This document shows, one piece after another, positions 7,732 to 16,486 of a stretch of 64,000 nucleotides of DNA (positions within the stretch are counted from its first letter, which is position 1; every line of letters starts with the position of its first letter). The stretch comes from Clostridium magnum DSM 2767. Its GTDB lineage: Bacteria; Bacillota; Clostridia; Clostridiales; Clostridiaceae. The stretch is from the NCBI RefSeq assembly GCF_001623875.1, contig NZ_LWAE01000001.1:372001-436000 (forward strand), read 5' to 3'. The notes beneath the pieces are model-generated. The model was not told the DNA's origin and did no database searches. It was given only the letters and a program-made list of their open reading frames with translations. A program made the position numbers and the translations under genes.

Positions 7732-8757
7732 ATGGATAAAGATATAAAAATACTTGCAATAGAGAGCAGTTGTGATGAAACTTCAGCAGCAGTAGTGGTT
7801 AATGGCAGAGAAGTTTTATCAAATGTAATAGCATCTCAAATTGATATACATACTAAGTTTGGTGGAGTAGTTCCAGAAGTGGCATCAAGAAAGCATGTAG
7901 AGGTTATAGCAGTTGTAGTGCAGGAAGCTTTAGATAAGGCTGGAGTAACATTGCAAGACATAGATGCTGTAGGTGTTACATATGGACCAGGATTGGTTGG
8001 GGCACTTTTAGTTGGATTACAATATGCCAAGGGATTAGCATATTCTCTGGGAAAACCTTTAATAGGTGTAAATCATATAGAAGGTCATATAAGTGCTAAT
8101 TTCATACAATACAAGGATTTAAAGCCACCTTTTGTATGTCTTGTAGTGTCAGGAGGACATACTTTCATAGTACATATGAAAGATTATGGTGAATTTGAAG
8201 TTTTAGGACAGACAAGAGATGATGCTGCAGGTGAAGCTTATGATAAAGTTGCTAGAGCAATAGGACTTGGTTATCCTGGTGGTCCCAAAATCGATAAAAT
8301 ATCAAAAGAAGGAAATCCAGATGCAATAAAGTTTCCTAGAGCTAAATTTCATGAGAATAATTCTTTAGACTTTTCCTTTAGCGGTGTTAAATCTGCAGTA
8401 TTAAATTATTTAAATCAAATGGAAATGAAGAGGGAAGAAGTAAATAGAGCTGACGTAGCAGCATCCTTTCAAAAGGCAGTAGTAAGCTTTTTAGTAGATA
8501 ACTCTGTAAAAGCATGTAAACTAAAGAGAGTTAATAAAATGGCTGTAGCTGGTGGAGTTGCCTCCAATAGCTCTCTAAGGGAAACGCTAATAAAAGAAGG
8601 TAAGAAAAATGATATAGAAGTGTTATTTCCGGAATTTATATTATGCACAGATAATGCTGCAATGATAGGAAGTGCTGCTTATTTTGAATATATTAAGGGA
8701 AATATAGCACCACTGACATTGAATGCAGTACCTAATTTAAAATTAGGGGAAAGATGA
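7732..8757 (+). CDS. tsaD: tRNA N6-threonylcarbamoyladenosine transferase subunit TsaD
   Basis: A 341-residue protein of the Kae1/TsaD family, at the usual length. The N-terminus [16 protein letters not shown] and the metal-binding HIEGH motif (His115, His119) are intact, as are the nucleotide-binding segments VSGGHT and [10 protein letters not shown]. With TsaB, TsaE and TsaC/Sua5 it makes the universal t6A37 modification on ANN-decoding tRNAs; those partners are not in the window. It is an essential cytosolic enzyme. The ribosome-binding site is weak (GTGAGG). The gene is bracketed by inverted hairpin repeats, and its stop codon lies within the outer end of the downstream repeat. Confidence 0.97.
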   Translation: MDKDIKILAIESSCDETSAAVVVNGREVLSNVIASQIDIHTKFGGVVPEVASRKHVEVIAVVVQEALDKAGVTLQDIDAVGVTYGPGLVGALLVGLQYAKGLAYSLGKPLIGVNHIEGHISANFIQYKDLKPPFVCLVVSGGHTFIVHMKDYGEFEVLGQTRDDAAGEAYDKVARAIGLGYPGGPKIDKISKEGNPDAIKFPRAKFHENNSLDFSFSGVKSAVLNYLNQMEMKREEVNRADVAASFQKAVVSFLVDNSVKACKLKRVNKMAVAGGVASNSSLRETLIKEGKKNDIEVLFPEFILCTDNAAMIGSAAYFEYIKGNIAPLTLNAVPNLKLGER

Positions 8758-8885
8758 AGTGAAATTGAAGCAAGATCTTAATTCATATGGAGATTCTTTT
8801 ACTCCATGTGAATTTTAGAACTGCGAATGCATGGCTTACTTGGCGTTGGACTGCCACTTGAAGAAGTGGGAGTCTTACGCCAAGT
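8754..8885 (-). repeat. Two-hairpin repeat, copy R3 (minus orientation)
   Basis: Read on the minus strand, this has the same order as copy R2: hairpin A (8838-8859 with 8864-8885, three mismatches in 22), spacer, hairpin B (AATTCATATGGAG 8780-8792 with CTCCATGTGAATT 8802-8814) and a tail ending TTCAATTTCACTTCAT. The tail includes the tsaD stop codon. Sequence between the hairpins differs from R2, so the copies are old. Confidence 0.65.
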
Positions 8886-8925
8886 TATTCAGGTTAAAAT
8901 TAGAGATACCAGATACTAATATAAG

Positions 8926-8974
8926 AAAAGAATCTATTGGAGTTTAACTACTTGAATAGATTCTTTTTTTTTTC
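8926..8974 (+). terminator. Strong intrinsic terminator downstream of tsaD
   Basis: AAAAGAATCTATT (8926-8938) and AATAGATTCTTTT (8955-8967) form a 13-bp stem that runs into a long T-tract. It lies 170 bp after tsaD, beyond the repeat. From here to 9402 I see no gene, only AT-rich DNA with the palindrome listed next. Confidence 0.85.
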
Positions 8975-9186
8975 TTATACTAATTACATAAGGGACAAAA
9001 CACTCCATATGTAGTCAAGTTTCCCTACGTAATTATGCTAGTATAATTGAAAAATATATGTGTTATACTAATACTTCATATAGCATACTATTTACAACAT
9101 AAGTAATATACTATATAATAATGTACATGAAGTTATGATTTTAAACTCTGTGAAAAAATTCATTGTAATATAATGGATAAAATCAT

Positions 9187-9214
9187 GTTGATAAATAAAC
9201 ACTTATTTATCAAC
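9187..9214. promoter_or_regulatory. Perfect 12-bp inverted repeat upstream of pyc
   Basis: GTTGATAAATAA and TTATTTATCAAC are separated by four bases, about 190 bp before the pyc start. It has no T-run, so a protein-binding site or leader hairpin is more likely than a terminator. Spacing does not fit the Rex or BirA consensus. Confidence 0.45.
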
Positions 9215-9402
9215 AATTTTACGGAATTAATAATTTTTATATGAAAAGCATTTAAATAAAAATGAAAGTTGATAATATTTGATAATGCAATTGAAATAAT
9301 TTTAATAGTTATATATAATATTATTATCGTTTTAAAATTTGCAGTAGATAAACTAATAAATATGCAAAAAATATAATTTTTATAAAAAAGGAGCTGGGGG
9401 AT

Positions 9403-12400
9403 TTGGTTAAAAAATTTAAAAGAGTTCTTGTAGCAAACAGAGGCGAAATTGCTATAAGAATTTTTAGAGCATGTCAAGAATTGGGAATAAGAACAGTGGC
9501 TATATACTCTGATGAAGATAAACGTTCTTTGTTTAGAGCTAAAGCTGATGAAGCTTATTTGATAGGAAAAAATAAAGGTCCAGTAGAGGCTTATTTAAAT
9601 ATTGATGAAATAATAAGTCTTGCAATAAAGAAAGGTGTAGATGCTATACATCCTGGTTATGGTTTTTTGTCAGAAAATGCTGAATTTGCGAGAAAATGTC
9701 AAGAGGCTGGTATTGAGTTTATAGGACCGACATCTGAAATGATGGAGAAACTTGGGGATAAAATCAAATCTAAGATTGTAGCACATAATGCAGGGGTTGC
9801 AACTATTCCAGGTGTAGAGAAACCAATAAAATCAGAGGAAGAAGCTTTAGAGTTTGCTAGATTTTGTGGTTATCCAGTAATGGTAAAAGCAGCTGCCGGT
9901 GGTGGTGGTAGAGGTATGAGAATTGTAACAGAAGAAAGTGAACTTATACCATCCTATAGAAGCGCTAAAAATGAAGCTAAAAAAGCTTTCGGTATAGATG
10001 ATATATTTATTGAGAAATATCTTGAAAAACCCAAACATATTGAAGTTCAAATAATTGGTGATAAACATGGGAATATAGTTCATTTATTTGAAAGAGATTG
10101 CTCCATACAAAGAAGACATCAGAAAGTTATAGAAATTACGCCGGCTATATCTCTATCAGATGAAAAGAGAAATGCAATATGTCAGGATGCATTAAAGATA
10201 GCTAAATCTGTAGGATATAGAAGTGCAGGAACATTAGAGTTTCTTGTAGATAAAAATGGAGATCATTATTTTATTGAAATGAACCCTAGAATACAGGTTG
10301 AACATACAGTAACTGAAATGGTTACAGGCATAGATATTGTTCAAAGCCAAATTTTAATTGCAGAAGGATATGAGTTAGGTTCTAAAGAAGTTGGAATATA
10401 CTCACAAGATGAAATACAACCAAGAGGATATGCAATTCAATGCAGAGTTACAACTGAAGATCCTTCAAATAATTTTGCACCAGATACAGGAAAGATTGAT
10501 GTATATAGAACAGGTTCTGGTTTTGGTATAAGACTTGATGGTGGAAATGGATTTGCAGGTGCGGTTATAAGTCCTTACTACGACAGTCTCCTTGTTAAAA
10601 CTACTTCTTGGTCAAGAACATTCCAAGATGCTATAAGAAAGTCTATTAGATCAATAAAAGAAACTAATATTTCAGGTGTTAAAACAAATATTGACTTTTT
10701 AATAAATGTTTTAAATCACGAAAAGTTCCTAAAAGGTGAATGCGATACTAATTTTATAGCAGATAACCCTGAGTTATTTGATATTTCACCAAGAGCAGAT
10801 GAAGAATTAAGAGTTCTTAAGTTTATCGGAGAAAAAGTTGTAAATGAAACTCGTGGACAGAAAACAGAATTTGATGTTCCAGTAGTTCCTAAAGTTAGCA
10901 TCACTGAACCTCTAAGAGGTACAAAACAAATATTAGATGAACAAGGTCCAGAAGGTTTAGTTAAATGGATTAAAGAGCAAAATAAACTATTGTTAACTGA
11001 TACAACAATGAGAGACGCTCATCAATCTCTTATGGCTACTAGATTAAGAACAAAAGATATGCTTAAAATAGCTAAGGCACAATCAGTAATCGGAAAAGAC
11101 TTGTTTTCTATGGAAATGTGGGGAGGAGCAACTTTTGATGTTGCTTATAGATTCCTAAAAGAATCACCATGGGAAAGAGTCGCTGAATTAAGAAAAAGAG
11201 TACCTAATGTATTATTCCAGATGCTTATTAGAGGAGCAAATGCAGTAGGATACAAAAATTACCCTGATAATGTAATAAGAAAATTCATAAAGGAATCAGC
11301 AACAGCAGGAATAGATGTATTTAGAATATTTGATTCTTTAAACTGGTTAAAAGGAATGGAAGTTGCTATAGATGAAACATTAAATCAAGGTAAAGTTGCA
11401 GAAGCTTGTATGTGTTATACAGGAGATATCTTGGACACAGATAGAGATAAATATACTTTAGAGTATTATGTAAATTTAGCAAAAGAAATAGAAAAAACAG
11501 GAGCTCATATTCTTGGAATAAAAGATATGTCAGCATTATTAAAACCATATGCAGCACTTAAGCTTATAAGAGCGTTAAAAGATGAAATATCAATTCCAAT
11601 TCATCTTCATACACATGACACTACAGGAAATGGGGTTGCAACAGTTCTTATGGCTGCTCATGCTGGAGTAGATATAGTAGATACTGCTTTCAACAGTTTA
11701 TCAGGACTTACAAGTCAGCCAGCATTAAACTCTGTAGTTGCAGCATTAACAAATACAGAAAGAGATACAGGTATGGACGTAGATGGCCTTCAGAAGCTAT
11801 CTGATTATTGGAGTGCTGTAAGACCAGTTTACAGTCAGTTTGAATCAGGATTAAAAACAGGTTCTGCAGAAATATACAAATATGAAATACCTGGAGGTCA
11901 GTATTCAAATCTTAAACCTCAAGTTGAAAGCTTTGGCTTAGGACACAGATTTGATGATATAAAAGAAACTTTCAAAAAGGTAAATGATATGGTTGGAGAT
12001 ATAGTAAAAGTTACTCCATCATCAAAAATGGTTGGTGACTTAGCTATATTCATGGTTAGAAATGATTTGACTCCTGAAAATATATATGAAAAGGCTCAAA
12101 ATATGGCATTCCCAGATTCAGCTGTAGCTTATTTTAAAGGAATGATGGGTCAGCCAATGGGAGGGTTCCCAGAAAAGCTTCAAAAATTAGTTCTTAAAGG
12201 TGAAGAGCCTATTACTTGCAGACCAGGTGAAATGCTTCCGCCAGAAGACTTTGATAAAATAAAGAATCATTTAATAGAGAATTGCAAAATTAATCCTTCA
12301 GAGCAAGATATAATAAGTTATGCATTATATCCAGACGTATTTGAAGCATATTTAAAATATGTTAAGGAAAATGGTGACTTAAGCAGAATGGGAAGTGATA

Positions 12401-12840
12401 TATTCTTCCATGGTCTAGCAGAAGGTGAAACATGCGAGGTAGAAATAGCAGAAGGAAAAACATTAATTGTTCAACTTCTTGAAATAGGTAAGCTTGATTC
12501 TCAAGGAAATAGAACTCTTGTATTTGAAGTTGATGGCAATAGAAGAGATATCAAAATAAAAGATAAGAGCAGTAATGCAGGAGCTGGTAGTTATGAAGAA
12601 GAAACAGTTATGGCAGATCCTGACAATAAGCTTGAAATAGGAGCTAGTATCCCAGGAACTATATTGAAGGTACTAGTAAAAGAAGGAGATACAGTAAAAG
12701 AAGGAGATAGCTTGGTTGTAATTGAAGCTATGAAGATGGAAACTAATATTGTAGCAACTTCTAATGGAGCTGTTGAATCTATATTTATTAAAGAAGCTCA
12801 ACAGGTTAAAACAGGACAGTTACTAATTAAATTAAAATAG
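9403..12840 (+). CDS. pyc: Pyruvate carboxylase
   Basis: A 1145-residue single-chain biotin enzyme of standard length that carboxylates pyruvate to oxaloacetate using ATP and bicarbonate. Domains in order: biotin carboxylase (about 5-450, with the ATP loop AAAGGGGRGMR and catalytic EMNPRIQVEHTVTE), carboxyltransferase (about 530-800, beginning LLTDTTMRDAHQSLMATR), the conserved PYC/OADA region, and a C-terminal biotinyl domain with EAMKMET, biotin on Lys1111. The start is TTG behind AAGGAG; no in-frame ATG fits. It supplies oxaloacetate for aspartate and an incomplete TCA pathway. It is transcribed alone and ends at a strong terminator. Confidence 0.97.
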   Translation: MVKKFKRVLVANRGEIAIRIFRACQELGIRTVAIYSDEDKRSLFRAKADEAYLIGKNKGPVEAYLNIDEIISLAIKKGVDAIHPGYGFLSENAEFARKCQEAGIEFIGPTSEMMEKLGDKIKSKIVAHNAGVATIPGVEKPIKSEEEALEFARFCGYPVMVKAAAGGGGRGMRIVTEESELIPSYRSAKNEAKKAFGIDDIFIEKYLEKPKHIEVQIIGDKHGNIVHLFERDCSIQRRHQKVIEITPAISLSDEKRNAICQDALKIAKSVGYRSAGTLEFLVDKNGDHYFIEMNPRIQVEHTVTEMVTGIDIVQSQILIAEGYELGSKEVGIYSQDEIQPRGYAIQCRVTTEDPSNNFAPDTGKIDVYRTGSGFGIRLDGGNGFAGAVISPYYDSLLVKTTSWSRTFQDAIRKSIRSIKETNISGVKTNIDFLINVLNHEKFLKGECDTNFIADNPELFDISPRADEELRVLKFIGEKVVNETRGQKTEFDVPVVPKVSITEPLRGTKQILDEQGPEGLVKWIKEQNKLLLTDTTMRDAHQSLMATRLRTKDMLKIAKAQSVIGKDLFSMEMWGGATFDVAYRFLKESPWERVAELRKRVPNVLFQMLIRGANAVGYKNYPDNVIRKFIKESATAGIDVFRIFDSLNWLKGMEVAIDETLNQGKVAEACMCYTGDILDTDRDKYTLEYYVNLAKEIEKTGAHILGIKDMSALLKPYAALKLIRALKDEISIPIHLHTHDTTGNGVATVLMAAHAGVDIVDTAFNSLSGLTSQPALNSVVAALTNTERDTGMDVDGLQKLSDYWSAVRPVYSQFESGLKTGSAEIYKYEIPGGQYSNLKPQVESFGLGHRFDDIKETFKKVNDMVGDIVKVTPSSKMVGDLAIFMVRNDLTPENIYEKAQNMAFPDSAVAYFKGMMGQPMGGFPEKLQKLVLKGEEPITCRPGEMLPPEDFDKIKNHLIENCKINPSEQDIISYALYPDVFEAYLKYVKENGDLSRMGSDIFFHGLAEGETCEVEIAEGKTLIVQLLEIGKLDSQGNRTLVFEVDGNRRDIKIKDKSSNAGAGSYEEETVMADPDNKLEIGASIPGTILKVLVKEGDTVKEGDSLVVIEAMKMETNIVATSNGAVESIFIKEAQQVKTGQLLIKLK

Positions 12841-12854
12841 CATATAATAATTGC

Positions 12855-12896
12855 AAAAATACCTCTTCCTTATTATTTAGGGAAGAGGTATTTTTA
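12855..12896 (+). terminator. Intrinsic terminator of pyc
   Basis: AAAAATACCTCTTCC (12855-12869) and GGAAGAGGTATTTTT (12881-12895) form a 15-bp perfect stem starting 15 bp after the pyc stop, with a T-tract in its 3' arm. Confidence 0.92.
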
Positions 12897-12957
12897 TACA
12901 AAAAGTTCCACTTAATTAGAATATTTAACCATTAATTAATATGTGATAGAATATATT

Positions 12958-12981
12958 ATGAAGTGAAAGTTGAATCAGATG
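12958..12981 (-). repeat. Solo end of the hairpin repeat, copy R4
   Basis: On the minus strand this reads CATCTGATTCAACTTTCACTTCAT, almost the outer 3' half of copy R2, with no second arm. It lies immediately upstream of the yesN-like gene and probably overlaps its promoter region. Confidence 0.5.
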
Positions 12982-13017
12982 ATAATTTTCTTCAATCTTC
13001 TATAGAGGAGGAGTTTT

Positions 13018-14226
13018 ATGTATAAGCTTATAATTGCTGATGATGAAGCAAGAATACGTAGAGGACTAAGAAATTCAATGAACTGGAATGAATTGAATAT
13101 TGAAATAATAGGTGAAGCAGAAGATGGAGAGATAGCACTTAACCTTGCTAAGGAGAAAATGCCTAATATAATGCTAGTAGATATATGCATGCCTTTTGTA
13201 AACGGTTTAGACCTTATAAAGCAGCTAAAGGATATCACCGAAAACTGTATAATTATAATAATTACAGGTTTTGATGAATTTGAATACATACATGAAGCAT
13301 TAAAACTAAAGGTTTTCGACTATATTTTAAAGCCAGTAAATAGAGATAACTTAAAGGAAACAATTTTAAAGGCTGTAAATGAGTTAAACAAAATAGAAGA
13401 AAAGAAAAATTATTTAGAGTGGGCAAATAGACACTTAGATGACAACTTAAGTGCTTTAAAAGCATCTTTTTTGAGTAAGTGGTTAAATGGAAATTTGCAG
13501 CACGAAGATGTAGTAAAGGAGCTAAGTTTTTTTAATATTAAATTAGGAAAAAATATTGGAATGATAGCAATAAAGGTAATTGAAAGATTAAATTTAGATG
13601 TCTATTCAAATGGTTGGGATAAAGAATTAATTAATTTTGCAATAATAAATATAGCTGGGGACTTATTGGGTGACCCTGAATCTATTGTTTCCTTTGTTGA
13701 TGAAGACAATAATATTATAATAATTACCAACATTGAAAATATTGAAGAATGGTTGAAGATTGGGAGCGAAATTGGAGACAAAGTAAATTCCTATATTCAT
13801 TACACTGTATCTATAGAGCAAAAGAAGATATTAAATGATATTTTGGGTGTAAAGAATGCTTATAAAGATATAATTCATGATATAAGTAAGAAGCGTAATT
13901 ATAAGCCAGTAGTGAATTTAGCAGTAAAATATATTGATAGAAATTATTTTTTAAATCATTTGAGTCTAGATAGTGTGTCGGAAAACTTAAATCTAAGTCC
14001 GTCATATTTAAGCAAGCTCCTAAAACAGGAGACAGGCCTTTCTTTTATAGATTATCTCACAAGTGTAAGGATTAAGAGAGCTATAGATATAATGAGTGAT
14101 CCTACGGTGAAAATTTATCAGATAGCAGAATTAGTGGGATATAATAATCAACATTATTTTTGCAAGGCATTTAAGAAGATTACGGGCTTTTCCCCAAAGG
14201 AATATAGAGGAGGTAATAACAATTGA
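13018..14226 (+). CDS. YesN-family response regulator (receiver plus AraC HTH)
   Basis: A 402-residue regulator. The receiver domain (1-120) has the acidic pair at 8-9, phosphoacceptor Asp55 (VDICMP) and the lysine in ILKPVN. A ~170-residue middle region follows. The last ~100 residues are a double AraC-type helix-turn-helix (LSLDSVSENLNLSPSYLSKLLKQ and IYQIAELVGYNNQHYFCKAFKK). It is first in the sugar island, overlapping the tethered binding-protein gene by four bases (TTGA). A YesM-type kinase seven kilobases downstream is its probable partner, and the YtfQRT-YjfF importer between them its likely target. GGAGG precedes the ATG. Confidence 0.9.
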   Translation: MYKLIIADDEARIRRGLRNSMNWNELNIEIIGEAEDGEIALNLAKEKMPNIMLVDICMPFVNGLDLIKQLKDITENCIIIIITGFDEFEYIHEALKLKVFDYILKPVNRDNLKETILKAVNELNKIEEKKNYLEWANRHLDDNLSALKASFLSKWLNGNLQHEDVVKELSFFNIKLGKNIGMIAIKVIERLNLDVYSNGWDKELINFAIINIAGDLLGDPESIVSFVDEDNNIIIITNIENIEEWLKIGSEIGDKVNSYIHYTVSIEQKKILNDILGVKNAYKDIIHDISKKRNYKPVVNLAVKYIDRNYFLNHLSLDSVSENLNLSPSYLSKLLKQETGLSFIDYLTSVRIKRAIDIMSDPTVKIYQIAELVGYNNQHYFCKAFKKITGFSPKEYRGGNNN

Positions 14227-15200
14227 TAATTGGATTTAAATCAAAAAGAGTTATGGCTGCATCTATATTAATTATTTTTACTATTGTAATTATATTTATT
14301 ACTATAAAAACTGATATGAAAAAAAGGTCTGATGGTATAGAATTTGTTATTGGAATGTCCCAAGCAAACTTGTCTGAACCATGGCGAATTTCTATGAATA
14401 AAGAAATAATGAACGAAGCAAAAAAATATAAAAATATAAAAATTGTTTATAGAGATGCCGGTGGAGATACAGATAAGCAGAAAAAGGATATAGATGAGTT
14501 ATTAAGCAGCGGAATTGATCTGTTGATTGTATCAATAAATGATTCTCAACAGCTAACACCAGTAGTAAGTAGAGCCTATAAATCAATACCAGTAATAGTT
14601 TTAGATAGAGCAGTAGAAGGATATGATTATACTTTATATATTGGAACAGATAATGAATCAATAGGTAGACAAGCGGGGACCCTTGTTGCAGATCTAATAG
14701 GTAAAAAGGAAGGAAATGTTATAGAGGTCCAGGGAGTATTAGATTCGCCGCCAGTTATAGGTAGAAGTAAAGGTTTTAGGGATATTATAAAAGAGCATAA
14801 AAATATTAAAATATCTAGAACTATAATAAGTGAATGGCAGAGGGATGAAGCAGAGGATAAAATTAAAGAAGTGCTGAAGGAAGATAAAAATATAGATGTA
14901 ATTTTTGCACATAGCGATTATATGGCTTTGGGAGCATATAGAGCAGCAAATAGTCTAGGAATTAAGTATATCAAAATTGTTGGAGTTGATGGACTTGATG
15001 GTGAAGATGGAGGTCTAGACTTAGTTTCCCGTGGTGTTTTGCAAGGAACTTTTACATCTCCAACAGGAGGCAAAGAAGCAGTAAACTATGCTATAGACAT
15101 TTTAAATAAAAAGAAAGGAATACCCAAAAAAATAATTTTGAGTAGTGATAGAATTACTGCAAGTAATGTAGGAGCGTATTTAAACAATTGGGTAAAGTAA
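14223..15200 (+). CDS. Membrane-tethered sugar-binding protein, probable sensor component
   Basis: A 325-residue protein. A single N-terminal hydrophobic helix (about 11-28, no lipobox) is followed by a periplasmic-binding-protein type I fold: FVIGMSQANLSEPWR, DLLIVSINDSQQLTPVV, IPVIVLDR, ALGAYRAANSLG. Absence of a lipobox Cys suggests a membrane-anchored extracellular sensor rather than a transporter lipoprotein; the true lipoprotein is the next gene. The start is TTG behind AGGAGGT, overlapping the regulator stop. The arrangement recalls the C. beijerinckii XylFII-LytS/YesN system, where a tethered xylose-binding protein activates a kinase. A sensing role is inference from that parallel and the operon. 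Confidence 0.78.
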   Translation: MIIGFKSKRVMAASILIIFTIVIIFITIKTDMKKRSDGIEFVIGMSQANLSEPWRISMNKEIMNEAKKYKNIKIVYRDAGGDTDKQKKDIDELLSSGIDLLIVSINDSQQLTPVVSRAYKSIPVIVLDRAVEGYDYTLYIGTDNESIGRQAGTLVADLIGKKEGNVIEVQGVLDSPPVIGRSKGFRDIIKEHKNIKISRTIISEWQRDEAEDKIKEVLKEDKNIDVIFAHSDYMALGAYRAANSLGIKYIKIVGVDGLDGEDGGLDLVSRGVLQGTFTSPTGGKEAVNYAIDILNKKKGIPKKIILSSDRITASNVGAYLNNWVK

Positions 15201-15314
15201 ATACTGTAAAGTAGTAAAGGAAGGTTAATAAAATGGGTAAACTTTGATTTAAAAGTGTAAATAATTGCTGATTAATACAAATACATACAAGACCAATGGG
15301 TATATAATAATAAA

Positions 15315-15328
15315 TGTAAACGGTTTTA
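15315..15328 (+). promoter_or_regulatory. Catabolite-responsive element (cre) upstream of ytfQ
   Basis: TGTAAACGGTTTTA matches the Firmicute CcpA operator consensus (TGWAANCGNTNWCA) at all but one conserved position. It lies 28 bp before the ytfQ start. Repression of the importer by CcpA when preferred sugars are present is the expected effect. Confidence 0.6.
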
Positions 15329-15355
15329 ACATAATGTAAGAGGGGGATTTAAGAA

Positions 15356-16360
15356 ATGAAATTTAAAAAACTAGCTGCAATTGCAGCAACAGTAGTTCTA
15401 GCAACGGGTATATTTGCTGGATGTGGAAGTCAGTCTACTTCTTCAAATTCATCATCATCTAGTTCAAGTTCATCAAGTAAGAAAAAGGTAATAGGATATG
15501 CTCAAGTTGGGGCAGAAAGTGGTTGGAGAACTGCAGAAACTGCTTCAATTAAAGAGATTCCTAAGTTAGATCCAAACTTTGATTTGAAATTCTCTGATGG
15601 ACAACAAAAACAAGAAAATCAAATAAAAGCTATTAGATCATTTATTGCTCAAAAAGTAGATATTATTGCTCTTGCTCCAGTAGTAGAAACTGGTTGGGAT
15701 ACAGTATTAAAAGAAGCGAAAGATGCTAAAATACCAGTTATTATAGTTGACAGAAATGTAAAAGTAGCTGATGAATCTCTTGTTACAGCATTCCTAGGTT
15801 CAGATATGGAAGAGGAAGGTAGAAGAGCTGCTAAACTTGTAATAGATCACTTTGGTAAGGATGCAAAACTTAATATAGCTGAACTACAGGGGACTGTTGG
15901 GTCAACAGCTATGATAGGTCGTCAAAAAGGCTTTAATGAAGCTATAAAAGATTGTCCAAACTACAAAATTGTAAAATCACAAACAGGTGACTTTACTCGT
16001 GCAAAAGGTAAAGAAGTTATGGAAGCTTTCTTAAAATCAGATGGAGATAAGATCAATGTTTTATGGGCACATAACGATGACATGGCTGTTGGAGCTATAC
16101 AAGCTATAGAGGAATATGGTAAAAAACCAGGAAAAGATATATTCATAGTTTCAGTTGATGGTATTAAAGATATGTTCCAATTAATGGCTGATGGAAAATC
16201 TAATGGTATAGTTGAATGTAACCCACTTTTAGGACCACAATTATTGGAGACATCAAAACAAGTATTAGAAGGTAAACTTAAATATAAAAAGGTAATATCA
16301 AAAGAGGGAGTATTTACTCAAGAGCAAGCTAAAGCAGAATTGCCTAATAGAAAATACTAA
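15356..16360 (+). CDS. ytfQ: YtfQ-like galactofuranose/sugar-binding lipoprotein
   Basis: A 334-residue lipoprotein. The signal peptide ends in a lipobox with Cys23 (IFAGC), then a serine-rich linker (about 25-41). The mature part is a type I binding protein very like E. coli YtfQ: VGAESGWRTAETASIKE, FSDGQQKQENQIKAIRSF, ALAPVVETGWDTVLKEAKDA and QTGDFTRAKGKEVMEAF are near-identical family blocks. YtfQ captures galactofuranose, which is the best substrate guess. It is anchored outside the membrane and delivers sugar to the two permeases encoded after ytfR. A cre site lies just upstream; a stable hairpin follows the gene. Confidence 0.88.
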   Translation: MKFKKLAAIAATVVLATGIFAGCGSQSTSSNSSSSSSSSSSKKKVIGYAQVGAESGWRTAETASIKEIPKLDPNFDLKFSDGQQKQENQIKAIRSFIAQKVDIIALAPVVETGWDTVLKEAKDAKIPVIIVDRNVKVADESLVTAFLGSDMEEEGRRAAKLVIDHFGKDAKLNIAELQGTVGSTAMIGRQKGFNEAIKDCPNYKIVKSQTGDFTRAKGKEVMEAFLKSDGDKINVLWAHNDDMAVGAIQAIEEYGKKPGKDIFIVSVDGIKDMFQLMADGKSNGIVECNPLLGPQLLETSKQVLEGKLKYKKVISKEGVFTQEQAKAELPNRKY

Positions 16361-16369
16361 AATTATAAT

Positions 16370-16415
16370 TTTATAACATAAGAGCGGGAATTAGTTCCAG
16401 CTCTTATGTTATAAA
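16370..16415 (+). other. Stable intercistronic hairpin between ytfQ and ytfR
   Basis: TTATAACATAAGAGC (16371-16385) and GCTCTTATGTTATAA (16400-16414) pair perfectly, extended by one outer pair and an inner GGAA/TTCC. No T-run follows. Hairpins here in ABC operons typically protect the upstream binding-protein mRNA, giving excess binding protein over membrane subunits; that role is inferred. Confidence 0.7.
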
Positions 16416-16486
16416 TATCACATTTATTCATTTGGTAAATAGAATATGATATTTCTATTTTTATATGAAAAGGAGGGAGAAATTTA

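Noticed and set aside
9160-9477. Minus-strand 105-codon ORF overlapping the start of pyc
   Set aside because: It runs through the AT-rich gap and the first codons of pyc, has no Shine-Dalgarno site and no recognisable domain.
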